Below are positions 17,135-24,763 of a DNA stretch of 28,599 nucleotides, piece after piece; positions within the stretch are counted from its first letter, which is position 1; every line of letters starts with the position of its first letter. The stretch comes from Bacteroidota bacterium. Lineage in GTDB: Bacteria > Bacteroidota > Bacteroidia > Chitinophagales > Chitinophagaceae. The notes beneath the pieces are model-generated. The model ran no database searches. It was given only the letters and a program-made list of their open reading frames with translations, and had not been told where the DNA came from. The position numbers and the translations under genes were made by a program. The stretch is taken from NCBI GenBank assembly GCA_028876035.1, contig JAGWTK010000004.1:1-28599 (forward strand), written 5' to 3'.

Positions 17135-18397
17135 ATGATGCCAATGAAATCTCCCGGCGTACCAGCAATGGTACCGATACTTGCTGTTATTGTTCTGCAT
17201 TGCCTGGCCTGCAGCAATAGCGCAACCACCAAAGAAGCTGCTGTTGATTCACCCGTTCGTGGCAGCTATGCCTGGGATAAACAATTCCTGCGACAACATA
17301 CTGGCGAAACCGTTGAACTCCGCAGTGCAGATAGCATGAGCAGGGTTTTGCTGTCGGCGCAATACCAGGGCCGCGTGATGACCAGCACCGCAACCGGTGA
17401 TACCGGCATCAGCTTCGGATGGATCAATTATAACTTGATCGCATCTGGCGAAAAGCGGCGCCAGTTCAACCCGGTAGGAGGCGAAGAGCGTTTCTGGATG
17501 GGACCAGAAGGCGGGCAGTATTCTATCTATTTCAAACCCGGCGATTCATTCAATATCGGCCACTGGCAGGTGCCTGCTTTCATAGATACCATCAGCTGGA
17601 AAACAGAAAAGGCCGACGAAGAATCAGCGATCTTTTCAACCGACGCTTCCTTGCAGAATTTTAGCGGCACGCCTTTGTCGGTGCACATTGAGCGCGCTAT
17701 TCATTTACTATCCCGCAACAGCCTCCGCGGCATATTGCATTCCGATATTTCAAACGGATTGTCGTTTGTAGGTTTTCAAACAGAAAACAAAGTCACCAAC
17801 ACCGGCAAGGATGCCTGGAAAAAAGAAACAGGGCTTTTGTCTGTCTGGCTGTTGGGAATGTTTACACCCGGTCCTGAAACCGGCGTGGTGATTCCGTTTG
17901 TGCCCGGACCGAAATCTGCGTCGCTTATCACCAGCAATTATTTCGGTACCGTTCCTCCGCAGCGTTTACAGGTGACCGATAGTATCGTCTATTTTGTCTG
18001 CGACGGAAAATATCGCAGCAAGATCGGCATCTCCCCCAAAATTGCGAAACCCATTGCGGCGGCTTTTGATTTCAAAAAAAACGTGCTCACGGTGGTGATC
18101 CCTGAAATAGCACGCGATTCCGCTTACGTTAACAGCAAATGGGAAATACAAAAGGAACCTTATCGCGGTGACGTGATCAATTCATACAACGACGGACCAC
18201 TGGCCGATGGTAGCCAGATGGGGCCGTTCTTTGAAATCGAGTCGTCATCTCCCGCCCTTGCGCTGCCGGCAAACGGAACGGCGCTGTACCGGCAAACTAC
18301 CTGTCATTTCCAGGGCGACTATGAAAAGCTACGAGCACTGGCGCAGCAACTGCTGGGCGTGCAACTGGAAGAACTCAGGAAAAGACTGCATTCATAA
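17135..18397 (+). CDS. DUF6786-type lipoprotein, possibly sugar-mutarotase-like
   Basis: This 420-residue protein has an N-terminal hydrophobic stretch and a Cys at residue 26 (HCLACSNS), the likely lipidation site. Three in-frame ATGs (17135, 17138, 17144) are possible starts; 17144 (MKSPG) gives the most ordinary leader. The body carries NPVGGEERFWMGPEGGQYSI, which I associate with the DUF6786 family. The beta-rich sequence and that motif are reminiscent of galactose-mutarotase-like folds, but no catalytic residues can be assigned. A small hairpin (AGGCTT/AAGCCT, 17110-17126) lies just before the start. It sits 60 bp after the haloperoxidase gene and 46 bp before a GH172 gene, suggesting a role in exported carbohydrate processing. 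Confidence 0.7.
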   Translation: MMPMKSPGVPAMVPILAVIVLHCLACSNSATTKEAAVDSPVRGSYAWDKQFLRQHTGETVELRSADSMSRVLLSAQYQGRVMTSTATGDTGISFGWINYNLIASGEKRRQFNPVGGEERFWMGPEGGQYSIYFKPGDSFNIGHWQVPAFIDTISWKTEKADEESAIFSTDASLQNFSGTPLSVHIERAIHLLSRNSLRGILHSDISNGLSFVGFQTENKVTNTGKDAWKKETGLLSVWLLGMFTPGPETGVVIPFVPGPKSASLITSNYFGTVPPQRLQVTDSIVYFVCDGKYRSKIGISPKIAKPIAAAFDFKKNVLTVVIPEIARDSAYVNSKWEIQKEPYRGDVINSYNDGPLADGSQMGPFFEIESSSPALALPANGTALYRQTTCHFQGDYEKLRALAQQLLGVQLEELRKRLHS

Positions 18398-18443
18398 CCT
18401 GTACATAGCCGTACTGAAACAACGGCACCTAAATTTTCTCATC

Positions 18444-19604
18444 ATGCAAAAAGCAAGTCTGTTTTGCCTCATCGGTGCATTCATGTCACTCCAGGTAGCC
18501 GCCCAGAAATTCCAGGGCATCGACAACAACATGGGAAATATTTTTCGCCTGTCTGACGCCAAAACCAGGTCCATCAGTCCCGAAAATTTCAATGGTGAAA
18601 AAGGGAAGGGCGGCATGGCCACCACCGGTACAGGCAGTGGTCCTTCACGTGAGCTCGGTCGTGGTTGGAAAGTAAGTCCTTCCGTGGTGATCAAAGCAAA
18701 AACAACCTATACAGTTGCGGATATCGACGGCCCCGGTTCGATCCAACATATCTGGATGACACCAACGGGCAACTGGCGGTATTCGATTCTTCGTTTTTAT
18801 TGGGACAATGAAACCACGCCATCCGTTGAAGTACCAGTGGGTGATTTCTTTGGCATGGGATGGGGACAATATGCACCGCTGCAATCATTGGCGGTTTGTG
18901 TAAATCCCGGCAGCGCATTCAATTGTTACTGGCCGATGCCCTTCAGAAAAAAATGCCGCATTACCATGGAGAATATTGCGGATGCAGACATGGTATTATA
19001 TTACCAGGTGGATTATACATTGACAGAAGTACCAGGCGACGCTGGTTATTTCCATGCACAGTTTCGCCGCGTCAATCCATTGCCGTATAAAACAGACTAT
19101 GTTTTGGTGGATAGTATTCACGGCAAAGGACAATACGTGGGAACCTATATGGCATGGGGCGTACACAACAATGGCTGGTGGGGCGAAGGAGAGATTAAGT
19201 TTTTTATGGATGGCGACACCGACTATCCAACGATTTGTGGCACAGGCACCGAAGATTATTTCTGCGGTTCGTATGATTTTGATACCCGTACCCGCAATGC
19301 AGCCGGTGTGGAAGAAACCAATTACACACCGTTCAGTTCTCCCTATACCGGTTTGCACCAGGTGATCAAGGGCGATGGACATTATGCCGTATCACAACGT
19401 TTCGGACTGTACCGCTGGCATATTGCCGATCCCATTCGCTTCGAAAAAGGACTGAAAGTAACCATTCAGGCGCTGGGTTGGCGGGAAGGCGGGCGTTATT
19501 TGCCGCTACAGGATGACATCGCTTCTACGGTATTCTGGTACCAGTCGGAGCCCCACGGAAATTTTCCGGCGATACCCAATAAAGATGCATTGGAAGTTGA
19601 CTAA
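18444..19604 (+). CDS. exported GH172 (DUF2961) glycoside hydrolase, copy 1
   Basis: The frame is open from 18207 inside the previous gene, but the ATG at 18444 begins a signal peptide (MQKASLFCLIGAFMSLQV, cut at AAQ), giving 386 residues. GH172 features are clear: SIQHIWMTPT, YWDNETTPSVEVPVGDFFGM, GEGEIKFFMDGD with E248/E250, and CGTGTEDYF with E270. Characterised GH172 members cleave or rearrange alpha-D-fructofuranosides and D-arabinofuranosides, using two glutamates in these segments; I take E250 and E270 as the likely pair. GH172 proteins assemble as trimers or hexamers. The gene is followed after 39 bp by an ADP-ribosylglycohydrolase-fold gene and is probably co-transcribed with it. Substrate is inferred only at the level of a furanoside. 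Confidence 0.9.
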   Translation: MQKASLFCLIGAFMSLQVAAQKFQGIDNNMGNIFRLSDAKTRSISPENFNGEKGKGGMATTGTGSGPSRELGRGWKVSPSVVIKAKTTYTVADIDGPGSIQHIWMTPTGNWRYSILRFYWDNETTPSVEVPVGDFFGMGWGQYAPLQSLAVCVNPGSAFNCYWPMPFRKKCRITMENIADADMVLYYQVDYTLTEVPGDAGYFHAQFRRVNPLPYKTDYVLVDSIHGKGQYVGTYMAWGVHNNGWWGEGEIKFFMDGDTDYPTICGTGTEDYFCGSYDFDTRTRNAAGVEETNYTPFSSPYTGLHQVIKGDGHYAVSQRFGLYRWHIADPIRFEKGLKVTIQALGWREGGRYLPLQDDIASTVFWYQSEPHGNFPAIPNKDALEVD

Positions 19605-19643
19605 CCCCCATTCGATTCATTCCCTCAGCTAAGTCGTTCGCAC

Positions 19644-21185
19644 ATGAAGCAAATCATCAGCATTTTTTTTAGCAGCCTGCTTACCCTACCTGCGCTTACA
19701 CAAAGCAGTGATACCCTTTCTTTCAGTAAGGCAACATTGCAAGATAAAATCAAAGGCGGCTGGGCCGGACAAACCATCGGCGTAACCTTTGGTGGTCCTT
19801 ACGAGTTTGGATTCCAGGGAACTTTTATCGGCGATTACCAGCCGCTCACCTGGTACAATGGTTATTTGAAGGAGATGATGGTTAACAATCCGGGACTCTA
19901 CGACGATCTATACATGGATCTAACCTTTGTAGATGTATTCGAGAAGTACGGCTTGGATGCGCCGGTTGATTCCTTTGCCAATGCGTTTGCCCATGCGGGT
20001 TATATGCTCTGGCATGCGAACCAGGCCGCCCGTTACAATATTCTCAATGGCATCAAAGCACCGGCCAGTGGCGAATGGCAGAACAATCCGCATGCAGATT
20101 GTATCGATTACCAGATCGAAGCGGACTTCGCAGGATTGATGAGTCCGGGTATGCCCAATACCGCTTCTGCCATCAGCAAAAAGATAGGCCATATCATGAA
20201 TTATGGCGATGGCTGGTACGGCGGCGTATACGTAGGCGCGATGTATGCGCTGGCATTCCGATCCCCTGACATACATTACCTCGTTCAGGAAGCACTCAAA
20301 ACCATTCCGCCGGCCAGCGAATTCTACCAGTGTATGGCGGATGTAATCCGCTGGCATAAACAGTATCCTTCCGACTGGAAGCAAACCTGGTTGGAAGTGC
20401 AAAAAAAATGGGCGAATGATATTGGTTGTCCGGATGGCGTTTTCGCCCCGTTCAATATCGATGCGAAAGTAAATGCAGCCTATGTTATCATCGGACTGCT
20501 TTATGGAAATGGCGATTTTACCAAAACCCTGGAGATCGCCACGCGTTGCGGACAGGATGCAGATTGCAATCCATCCACTGCCGACGGTATCCTGGGCGCG
20601 GTGCTTGGGTATGAAAAGATCCCGGCCTATTGGAAAATGGGACTGAAAGAAGCCGAAGACATCGATTTCAAATACACCACGATGTCATTGAATAAAGTGT
20701 ATTCAATTGGAATGAAACATGCTTTGGAGAATATTCAGAAAAACGGAGGCAAAATAGCGGGCGACAAAGTGATCATTCCTTTGCAGGCACCGAAAGTGGT
20801 GGAGATGGAAAAAAGTTTTCCAGGCATGTATCCTGTAGCCAAAAAAAAGCTAAGCTGGACAGAACCAGGCAAACAGCTCAACTTTGAATTTGACGGAACT
20901 GGATTCGTCCTCCGCGGGGAAACGGCCAAATGGGGCAATACGGATGCATTTGCTTTTCGCGCGCATGTAAAGATTGATCAACAAGAGGAGCAGATTGTTT
21001 TGCTGCCGGTAAGTTTTACTTCAAGGCGACATGAACTCTGCTGGCAATACGCATTGCCAAAAGGGCATCATACAGTTTCATTCACGATTGAAAACCCAAA
21101 TCCGGCTTACGAAATTCGTTTGGGTGATGTGTTGGTATATAGCGATAAACCAGTAAACCGCATTCTCGCCAACGCGGTAAAATAA
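19644..21185 (+). CDS. exported ADP-ribosylglycohydrolase-fold protein
   Basis: This 513-residue protein begins with a signal peptide (MKQIISIFFSSLLTLPAL, cut near TQ). The ADP-ribosylglycohydrolase (ARH/DraG) all-helical core is visible at about 30-330: KIKGGWAGQTIGVTFGG near the start, DDLYMDLTF with D87, D88 and D92, and CGQDADCNPSTADGILGAVL with D305 and D307, matching the two acidic metal-binding segments of DraG-like enzymes. The canonical DDT and DTD-T forms are altered (DDL, DADCN). A C-terminal beta-rich region of about 130 residues has no family I recognise. Known ARH enzymes cut ribofuranosyl bonds in the cytosol. This one is exported and follows a GH172 furanosidase-like gene by 39 bp, so a sugar furanoside is a more natural substrate. 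That substrate is inference. Confidence 0.82.
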   Translation: MKQIISIFFSSLLTLPALTQSSDTLSFSKATLQDKIKGGWAGQTIGVTFGGPYEFGFQGTFIGDYQPLTWYNGYLKEMMVNNPGLYDDLYMDLTFVDVFEKYGLDAPVDSFANAFAHAGYMLWHANQAARYNILNGIKAPASGEWQNNPHADCIDYQIEADFAGLMSPGMPNTASAISKKIGHIMNYGDGWYGGVYVGAMYALAFRSPDIHYLVQEALKTIPPASEFYQCMADVIRWHKQYPSDWKQTWLEVQKKWANDIGCPDGVFAPFNIDAKVNAAYVIIGLLYGNGDFTKTLEIATRCGQDADCNPSTADGILGAVLGYEKIPAYWKMGLKEAEDIDFKYTTMSLNKVYSIGMKHALENIQKNGGKIAGDKVIIPLQAPKVVEMEKSFPGMYPVAKKKLSWTEPGKQLNFEFDGTGFVLRGETAKWGNTDAFAFRAHVKIDQQEEQIVLLPVSFTSRRHELCWQYALPKGHHTVSFTIENPNPAYEIRLGDVLVYSDKPVNRILANAVK

Positions 21186-21206
21186 GACGGAGTCTTGTAT
21201 CCTTAC

Positions 21207-21263
21207 CTATGTGGCCTATGCTGTAGATACAGCTATGTGGTTCTATGTTTCTAATGTTCTATG
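21207..21263 (+). repeat. cluster of CTATG repeats between the ARH-like and isomerase genes
   Basis: Five copies of CTATG fall within 57 bp (starting at 21207, 21216, 21233, 21243 and 21259), two of them as CTATGTGG 26 bp apart. Between them lies the inverted repeat GCTGTA-GA-TACAGC (21220-21233). A small stem AAGAC-GGA-GTCTT (21184-21196) starts at the stop of the ARH-like gene but has no T-run. The rest of 21186-21341 shows nothing else. The region may hold a promoter or regulator site for the isomerase gene; no exact TAnnTTTG box is seen. Confidence 0.4.
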
Positions 21264-21341
21264 CGCTAAATTTTTAATGCTCAATTGCGGAGACAGAGGT
21301 AACTAATGAGTAAATTCAATTCTTCAACAAAATACATGTTC

Positions 21342-22226
21342 ATGAAAAAAATGCTGTACGGCTGGCTGGCCATTGCTGCCATTGCCGGAACAATCTCCTG
21401 CAACAACAATGAAACAGCTACGAAAACGAATGAAGCGTCGCTGACCAAAGACAGTGTTTCGCCCGTGACGGATAACTGGAAACTGGGTGTCCAGATGTGG
21501 ACCTTCCGCGTTTTTACAATGGAGCAGGCTTTGCAGAAAGTGGATAGCTGCGGCATTCATTTCATTGAAGCTTTCTGGGGGCAGCCACTTGGGGCGAATA
21601 CAAAAGATACATTCGGTGTGAAGATGACCCAGGCTGGTCGGGATAAACTCAAGGAGCTGATGAAGTCGCACAATATCAGAATGGTGGCCATGGGTGTTAT
21701 TTCACCCCAAACAGCTGAAGAATGGAATGATGCATTCAAGCTGGCGAAAGAATTTGAACTGAGTTATATCACGGCAGAACCTGTTAAAAAATTATGGGGT
21801 ACGGTAGATAGTTTGGCAGGTGCCTACGGTATCAAAGTAGCCATTCACGATCACCCCAAACCCAACAATTACTGGCATCCCGATTCAGTACTGGCAGCAA
21901 TGGCCGGTCACCCCAATATTGGTTCCTGTGCCGACATCGGTCATTGGGCCCGCAATGGGCTCGATCCTGTTGAATGCCTGAAAAAACTGGAAGGCCATGT
22001 GTACGGTGTCCATTTCAAAGACATCAAAGAATTCAATAAAACAGAAGCGGCAGATACAACCGTTGGCAAGGGTGTTATTAAGTTTTCACCCATCTTCGAA
22101 GAACTGAAACGCCAGAAATTCTCCGGTATGCTGTCCATCGAACATGAATCCAATTGGTACAACAGCGTTCCCGACGTCATCGAAACAGTGAAATTTTATA
22201 ATGCTGAAGTAAAAAGACTCAAATAG
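21342..22226 (+). CDS. lipoprotein TIM-barrel sugar isomerase/epimerase
   Basis: Three in-frame ATGs compete (21306, 21336, 21342). I chose 21342 because MKKMLYGWLAIAAIAGTISC is a normal lipoprotein leader with Cys20; the 21306 start has an AGAGG-like site 5 to 10 bp upstream, so it remains possible. The 294-residue product is an AP-endonuclease-2/xylose-isomerase-like TIM barrel: LGVQMWTFRVF (strand 1), ITAEP with E146, IHDHP with H169/H171, CADIGHW with D198, GVHFKDIK with H224 and LSIEHE with E267, a plausible divalent-metal site. Family members isomerise or epimerise sugars and inositols. A lipid-anchored copy suggests that free or keto sugars are converted in the periplasm. It stands alone between two regulatory-looking gaps, downstream of the GH172/ARH genes. 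Confidence 0.85.
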   Translation: MKKMLYGWLAIAAIAGTISCNNNETATKTNEASLTKDSVSPVTDNWKLGVQMWTFRVFTMEQALQKVDSCGIHFIEAFWGQPLGANTKDTFGVKMTQAGRDKLKELMKSHNIRMVAMGVISPQTAEEWNDAFKLAKEFELSYITAEPVKKLWGTVDSLAGAYGIKVAIHDHPKPNNYWHPDSVLAAMAGHPNIGSCADIGHWARNGLDPVECLKKLEGHVYGVHFKDIKEFNKTEAADTTVGKGVIKFSPIFEELKRQKFSGMLSIEHESNWYNSVPDVIETVKFYNAEVKRLK

Positions 22227-22246
22227 TCGGGAAGGCAATGATTCGC

Positions 22247-22281
22247 CGTTGATTTTCGCGATTTACAAATCCAAATCAACG
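22247..22281. repeat. inverted repeat downstream of the isomerase gene
   Basis: CGTTGATTT (22247-22255) pairs perfectly with AAATCAACG (22273-22281) around a 17-base loop that itself contains GATTT/AAATC. No T-run follows, so it is not a classical terminator. It is the first of four inverted repeats in this 299-bp gap. Confidence 0.6.
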
Positions 22282-22354
22282 ACTGCATTAGAGGCGATGG
22301 AATGAAAACTGATGCTGAAGTCACAGTAGTGCAAAGGCTACATCGGGGCGGGAT

Positions 22355-22422
22355 GCCGCCATCACGCTGGATATTCCTGCCCGACTGACATCATTCAGGC
22401 GGGGATGGCGGCCGGCTTTTTT
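22355..22422 (+). terminator. long stem-loop followed by a T-run, possible terminator
   Basis: GCCGCCATC (22355-22363) pairs with GATGGCGGC (22404-22412), enclosing 40 bases with a possible short inner stem (CCTG/CAGG). GCCGGC and then a run of T up to 22422 follow directly. This is terminator-like for the plus-strand isomerase gene, although the long loop is unusual. It may instead be part of a repeated intergenic element together with the next hairpins. Confidence 0.4.
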
Positions 22423-22424
22423 GC

Positions 22425-22450
22425 TTACTTTTTTTCCGCAAAAAAAGTAA
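22425..22450. repeat. perfect 11-bp A/T-rich hairpin
   Basis: TTACTTTTTTT (22425-22435) and AAAAAAAGTAA (22440-22450) form a perfect 11-bp stem around the loop CCGC. From memory, very similar T7/A7 hairpins recur between genes in Bacteroidota genomes, which would make this a dispersed element; this has not been checked. Confidence 0.7.
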
Positions 22451-22480
22451 CAAAGGAATTTTATTCTAACCCATCCATAC

Positions 22481-22513
22481 ATGAATGCCTGCGGCAACCC
22501 TGCGGGCATTCAT
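22481..22513. repeat. 12-bp hairpin just upstream of the PQQ dehydrogenase start
   Basis: ATGAATGCCTGC (22481-22492) pairs with GCGGGCATTCAT (22502-22513) with one G-T wobble around a 9-base loop, ending 12 bp before the ATG at 22526. In the transcript this stem would sit next to the start region and could affect translation, or it may be the end of the intergenic repeat. The ATG inside the left arm (22481) is in frame with the dehydrogenase but is not the chosen start. Confidence 0.65.
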
Positions 22514-22525
22514 CTTCTAACGCTT

Positions 22526-24697
22526 ATGAACCTACGCAATCTTATCATCGTTTTGCTGCTAACAGTGGTGGCCTGTCAACAACCAGAAACCGGGGATTAT
22601 TCCGGATGGACTACCTACAAAGGGTCTACGGAAAATATTCACTACTCATCGCTCACCAGCATCGATACCAGCAATGTGACCGGCTTACAGGTGGCCTGGG
22701 AATACCATACCGGTGACGTCGACACAGCAAATCATTCGCAGATACAATGCAATCCAATCGTGGTAGATGGCATTCTCTACGCTGTATCGCCGCGCATGAA
22801 ATTGTTTGCGACCGACGCGGCTACGAGCAAAGAAAAATGGGTATTCAATCCGTTTGATACGTTGCAGGGAAGCCGGCGATCCTTTTTCATCATGAACAAC
22901 TGCAGGGCTGTGGCCTACTGGTCAGATGGAAAGGATGACAAAAGAATTTTTTATACAGCCGGTTCCGATCTGTATTGCATCGATGCCAGTAACGGTAAAC
23001 CGATACTGAACTTTGCCGACAGTGGCAAACTGGACCTGCACCTGGGTCTTGATCGCGATGACCTCAAAAATCTTTTTGTCACCGCTACCTCACCCCCCAC
23101 GATTTACAATGATCTGCTCGTGATCGGTTGCCGGGTAGATGAAGGACAACATGCAGCACCCGGGCATATTCGTGCTTTCGATGTGCGTACGGGCAAGCGC
23201 CGTTGGATCTTCCATACAATTCCCCATCCCGGTGAACAAGGGTTCGAAAGCTGGAAAGATACCAGCGCCTGGCGCTATACCGGTGGTGCCAACGCCTGGG
23301 GTGGATTTAGTCTGGACAAAAAACGCGGCATCCTCTTCGCCTCTACTGGTTCAGCTTCCTATGATTTTTATGGTGGTAAAAGACTCGGCGACGATCTATT
23401 TGCCAATTGCGTCCTGGCATTGGATGCTGGAACCGGAAAACTCATCTGGCACTTTCAAACAGTACACCATGATATTTGGGATCGCGATCTTCCTTCGCCT
23501 CCTGCGCTCGTTACCATTCAGCACGATGGCAAGCCCACCGATGCGGCAGTCGTCACTACAAAGTCCGGATTTGTTTTTGTGCTCGATCGGGAAACCGGCA
23601 AGCCGCTTTTCCCAGTAGCAGAGACCAGCGTGCCGCAGCAATCCGATCTTACAGGTGAAATGGTATCGCCCACACAGCCGATACCTCAGAAACCAGCACC
23701 CTTTGTACGACAGTTGTTCACAGAGAAAGATATCAACCCTTACCTGCCGGATTCATCGAAAGAAGACATCCGCAAACGCTGGTTATCGTACAAGACCGAC
23801 AATATGTTCAACCCTATTTCGCTGCAGGGTACCGTGGTGTTCCCGGGGCTCGACGGCGGAGCAGAGTGGGGTGGCCCTACGTTTGATCCGCAAACAGGCA
23901 GACTCTATGTAAATGCCAATGAAATGGCCTGGGTAATACAAGCTATCCCGGTAAAGCAAGACGCTACCAGCAATGAGACCTATCTCGATGCAGGGAAAAG
24001 AATCTACCAGGCGAACTGCATGACCTGTCATGGCCCGGAACGCAAGGGTTCCGGCAATTTCCCGTCTATCGTTAATGCCTCCACGAAATACTCAGCGCAA
24101 GGTCTCGACACCCTCCTGCAGTCGGGCCGCCGCATGATGCCCGCTTTCAAACAGCTCGACGAACAACAACGGAAAGCGATTGCTTCATTCGTGCTCAACA
24201 CTGCAGACCAGTCAAAGAAATACATCGACACCGCGGAACAAAGACAAAATGCGCATTTCACTTCACCGTATTCCATCACGGGCTATAATAAATTCCTGAG
24301 TAAAGAAGGACTGCCTGCCTTATCGCCCCCCTGGGGCAGTCTGAGCGCGCTTGATCTCAATACCGGTAACTATGCATGGCAGCAACCACTCGGTGATGAT
24401 CCTTTCTTTGCAGGTAAATCCAAACAGCCCACCGGCGTGGAGAACTATGGTGCATCCGTAGTGACAGCAGGCGGTTTGTTGTTCATCGCCGCTGCAAAAG
24501 ATGGTAAACTGCGCGCATTTAATAAAACGAGCGGCAAGTTGTTATGGGAAACAAAGCTCCCCGCGCCGGGTTTTGCTACACCTGCCATATACGCGGTAAA
24601 CGGTAGGCAATACATTGTTATCGCCTGCGGAGGCGGTAAAATCAATACCGTATCCGGTGATAGCTATATCGCATTTGCATTGCCCGTCAGCCAGTGA
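22526..24697 (+). CDS. PQQ-dependent dehydrogenase lipoprotein with inserted cytochrome c domain
   Basis: The ATG at 22526 begins a lipoprotein leader (MNLRNLIIVLLLTVVAC, then QQPE), giving 723 residues; the upstream in-frame ATG at 22481 lies in a hairpin and would spoil the leader. The quinoprotein propeller is clear: HIRAFDVRTGKRRW, VLALDAGTGKLIWHFQTVHH followed by DIWDRDLPSPP, and GGAEWGGPTFDPQTGRLYVN. A c-type haem domain is inserted at about 480-570 with C498-MT-C501-H502 and a Met ligand in MMPAF (M538 likely); propeller strands resume afterwards (LRAFNKTSGKLLWETKLPAP). The enzyme should oxidise a sugar or alcohol in the periplasm, passing electrons from PQQ to its own haem. No pqq biosynthesis genes are in the window. 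It is followed after 66 bp by the second GH172 gene. Confidence 0.9.
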   Translation: MNLRNLIIVLLLTVVACQQPETGDYSGWTTYKGSTENIHYSSLTSIDTSNVTGLQVAWEYHTGDVDTANHSQIQCNPIVVDGILYAVSPRMKLFATDAATSKEKWVFNPFDTLQGSRRSFFIMNNCRAVAYWSDGKDDKRIFYTAGSDLYCIDASNGKPILNFADSGKLDLHLGLDRDDLKNLFVTATSPPTIYNDLLVIGCRVDEGQHAAPGHIRAFDVRTGKRRWIFHTIPHPGEQGFESWKDTSAWRYTGGANAWGGFSLDKKRGILFASTGSASYDFYGGKRLGDDLFANCVLALDAGTGKLIWHFQTVHHDIWDRDLPSPPALVTIQHDGKPTDAAVVTTKSGFVFVLDRETGKPLFPVAETSVPQQSDLTGEMVSPTQPIPQKPAPFVRQLFTEKDINPYLPDSSKEDIRKRWLSYKTDNMFNPISLQGTVVFPGLDGGAEWGGPTFDPQTGRLYVNANEMAWVIQAIPVKQDATSNETYLDAGKRIYQANCMTCHGPERKGSGNFPSIVNASTKYSAQGLDTLLQSGRRMMPAFKQLDEQQRKAIASFVLNTADQSKKYIDTAEQRQNAHFTSPYSITGYNKFLSKEGLPALSPPWGSLSALDLNTGNYAWQQPLGDDPFFAGKSKQPTGVENYGASVVTAGGLLFIAAAKDGKLRAFNKTSGKLLWETKLPAPGFATPAIYAVNGRQYIVIACGGGKINTVSGDSYIAFALPVSQ

Positions 24698-24763
24698 CAG
24701 GTGCAGGATGCAGCCGGACGGACAAACCCCAATAATTTGTACATTCCGCAATAAAACCAAACG

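Noticed and set aside
18207..18443. N-terminal extension of the first GH172 protein by 79 codons
   Set aside because: It overlaps the DUF6786 gene in another frame; the signal peptide begins at 18444.
11785..19636. Shared 11-mer CAGCTAAGTCG at 11785 and 19626
   Set aside because: Many 11-base matches are expected by chance in a window of this length, and the contexts differ.
22321..22716. Short open frames on both strands in the gap before the PQQ dehydrogenase (peptides with AKKVTKEF or GKKVSKKA)
   Set aside because: They arise from the T7/A7 hairpin and flanking stems; no start signal or domain, so better explained as a structured non-coding repeat.
24730..24745. TAATTTG upstream of the second GH172 gene as a -7 promoter box
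   Set aside because: One spacer base is missing and no TTG box is found at the right distance upstream; the gene more likely shares the PQQ dehydrogenase transcript.
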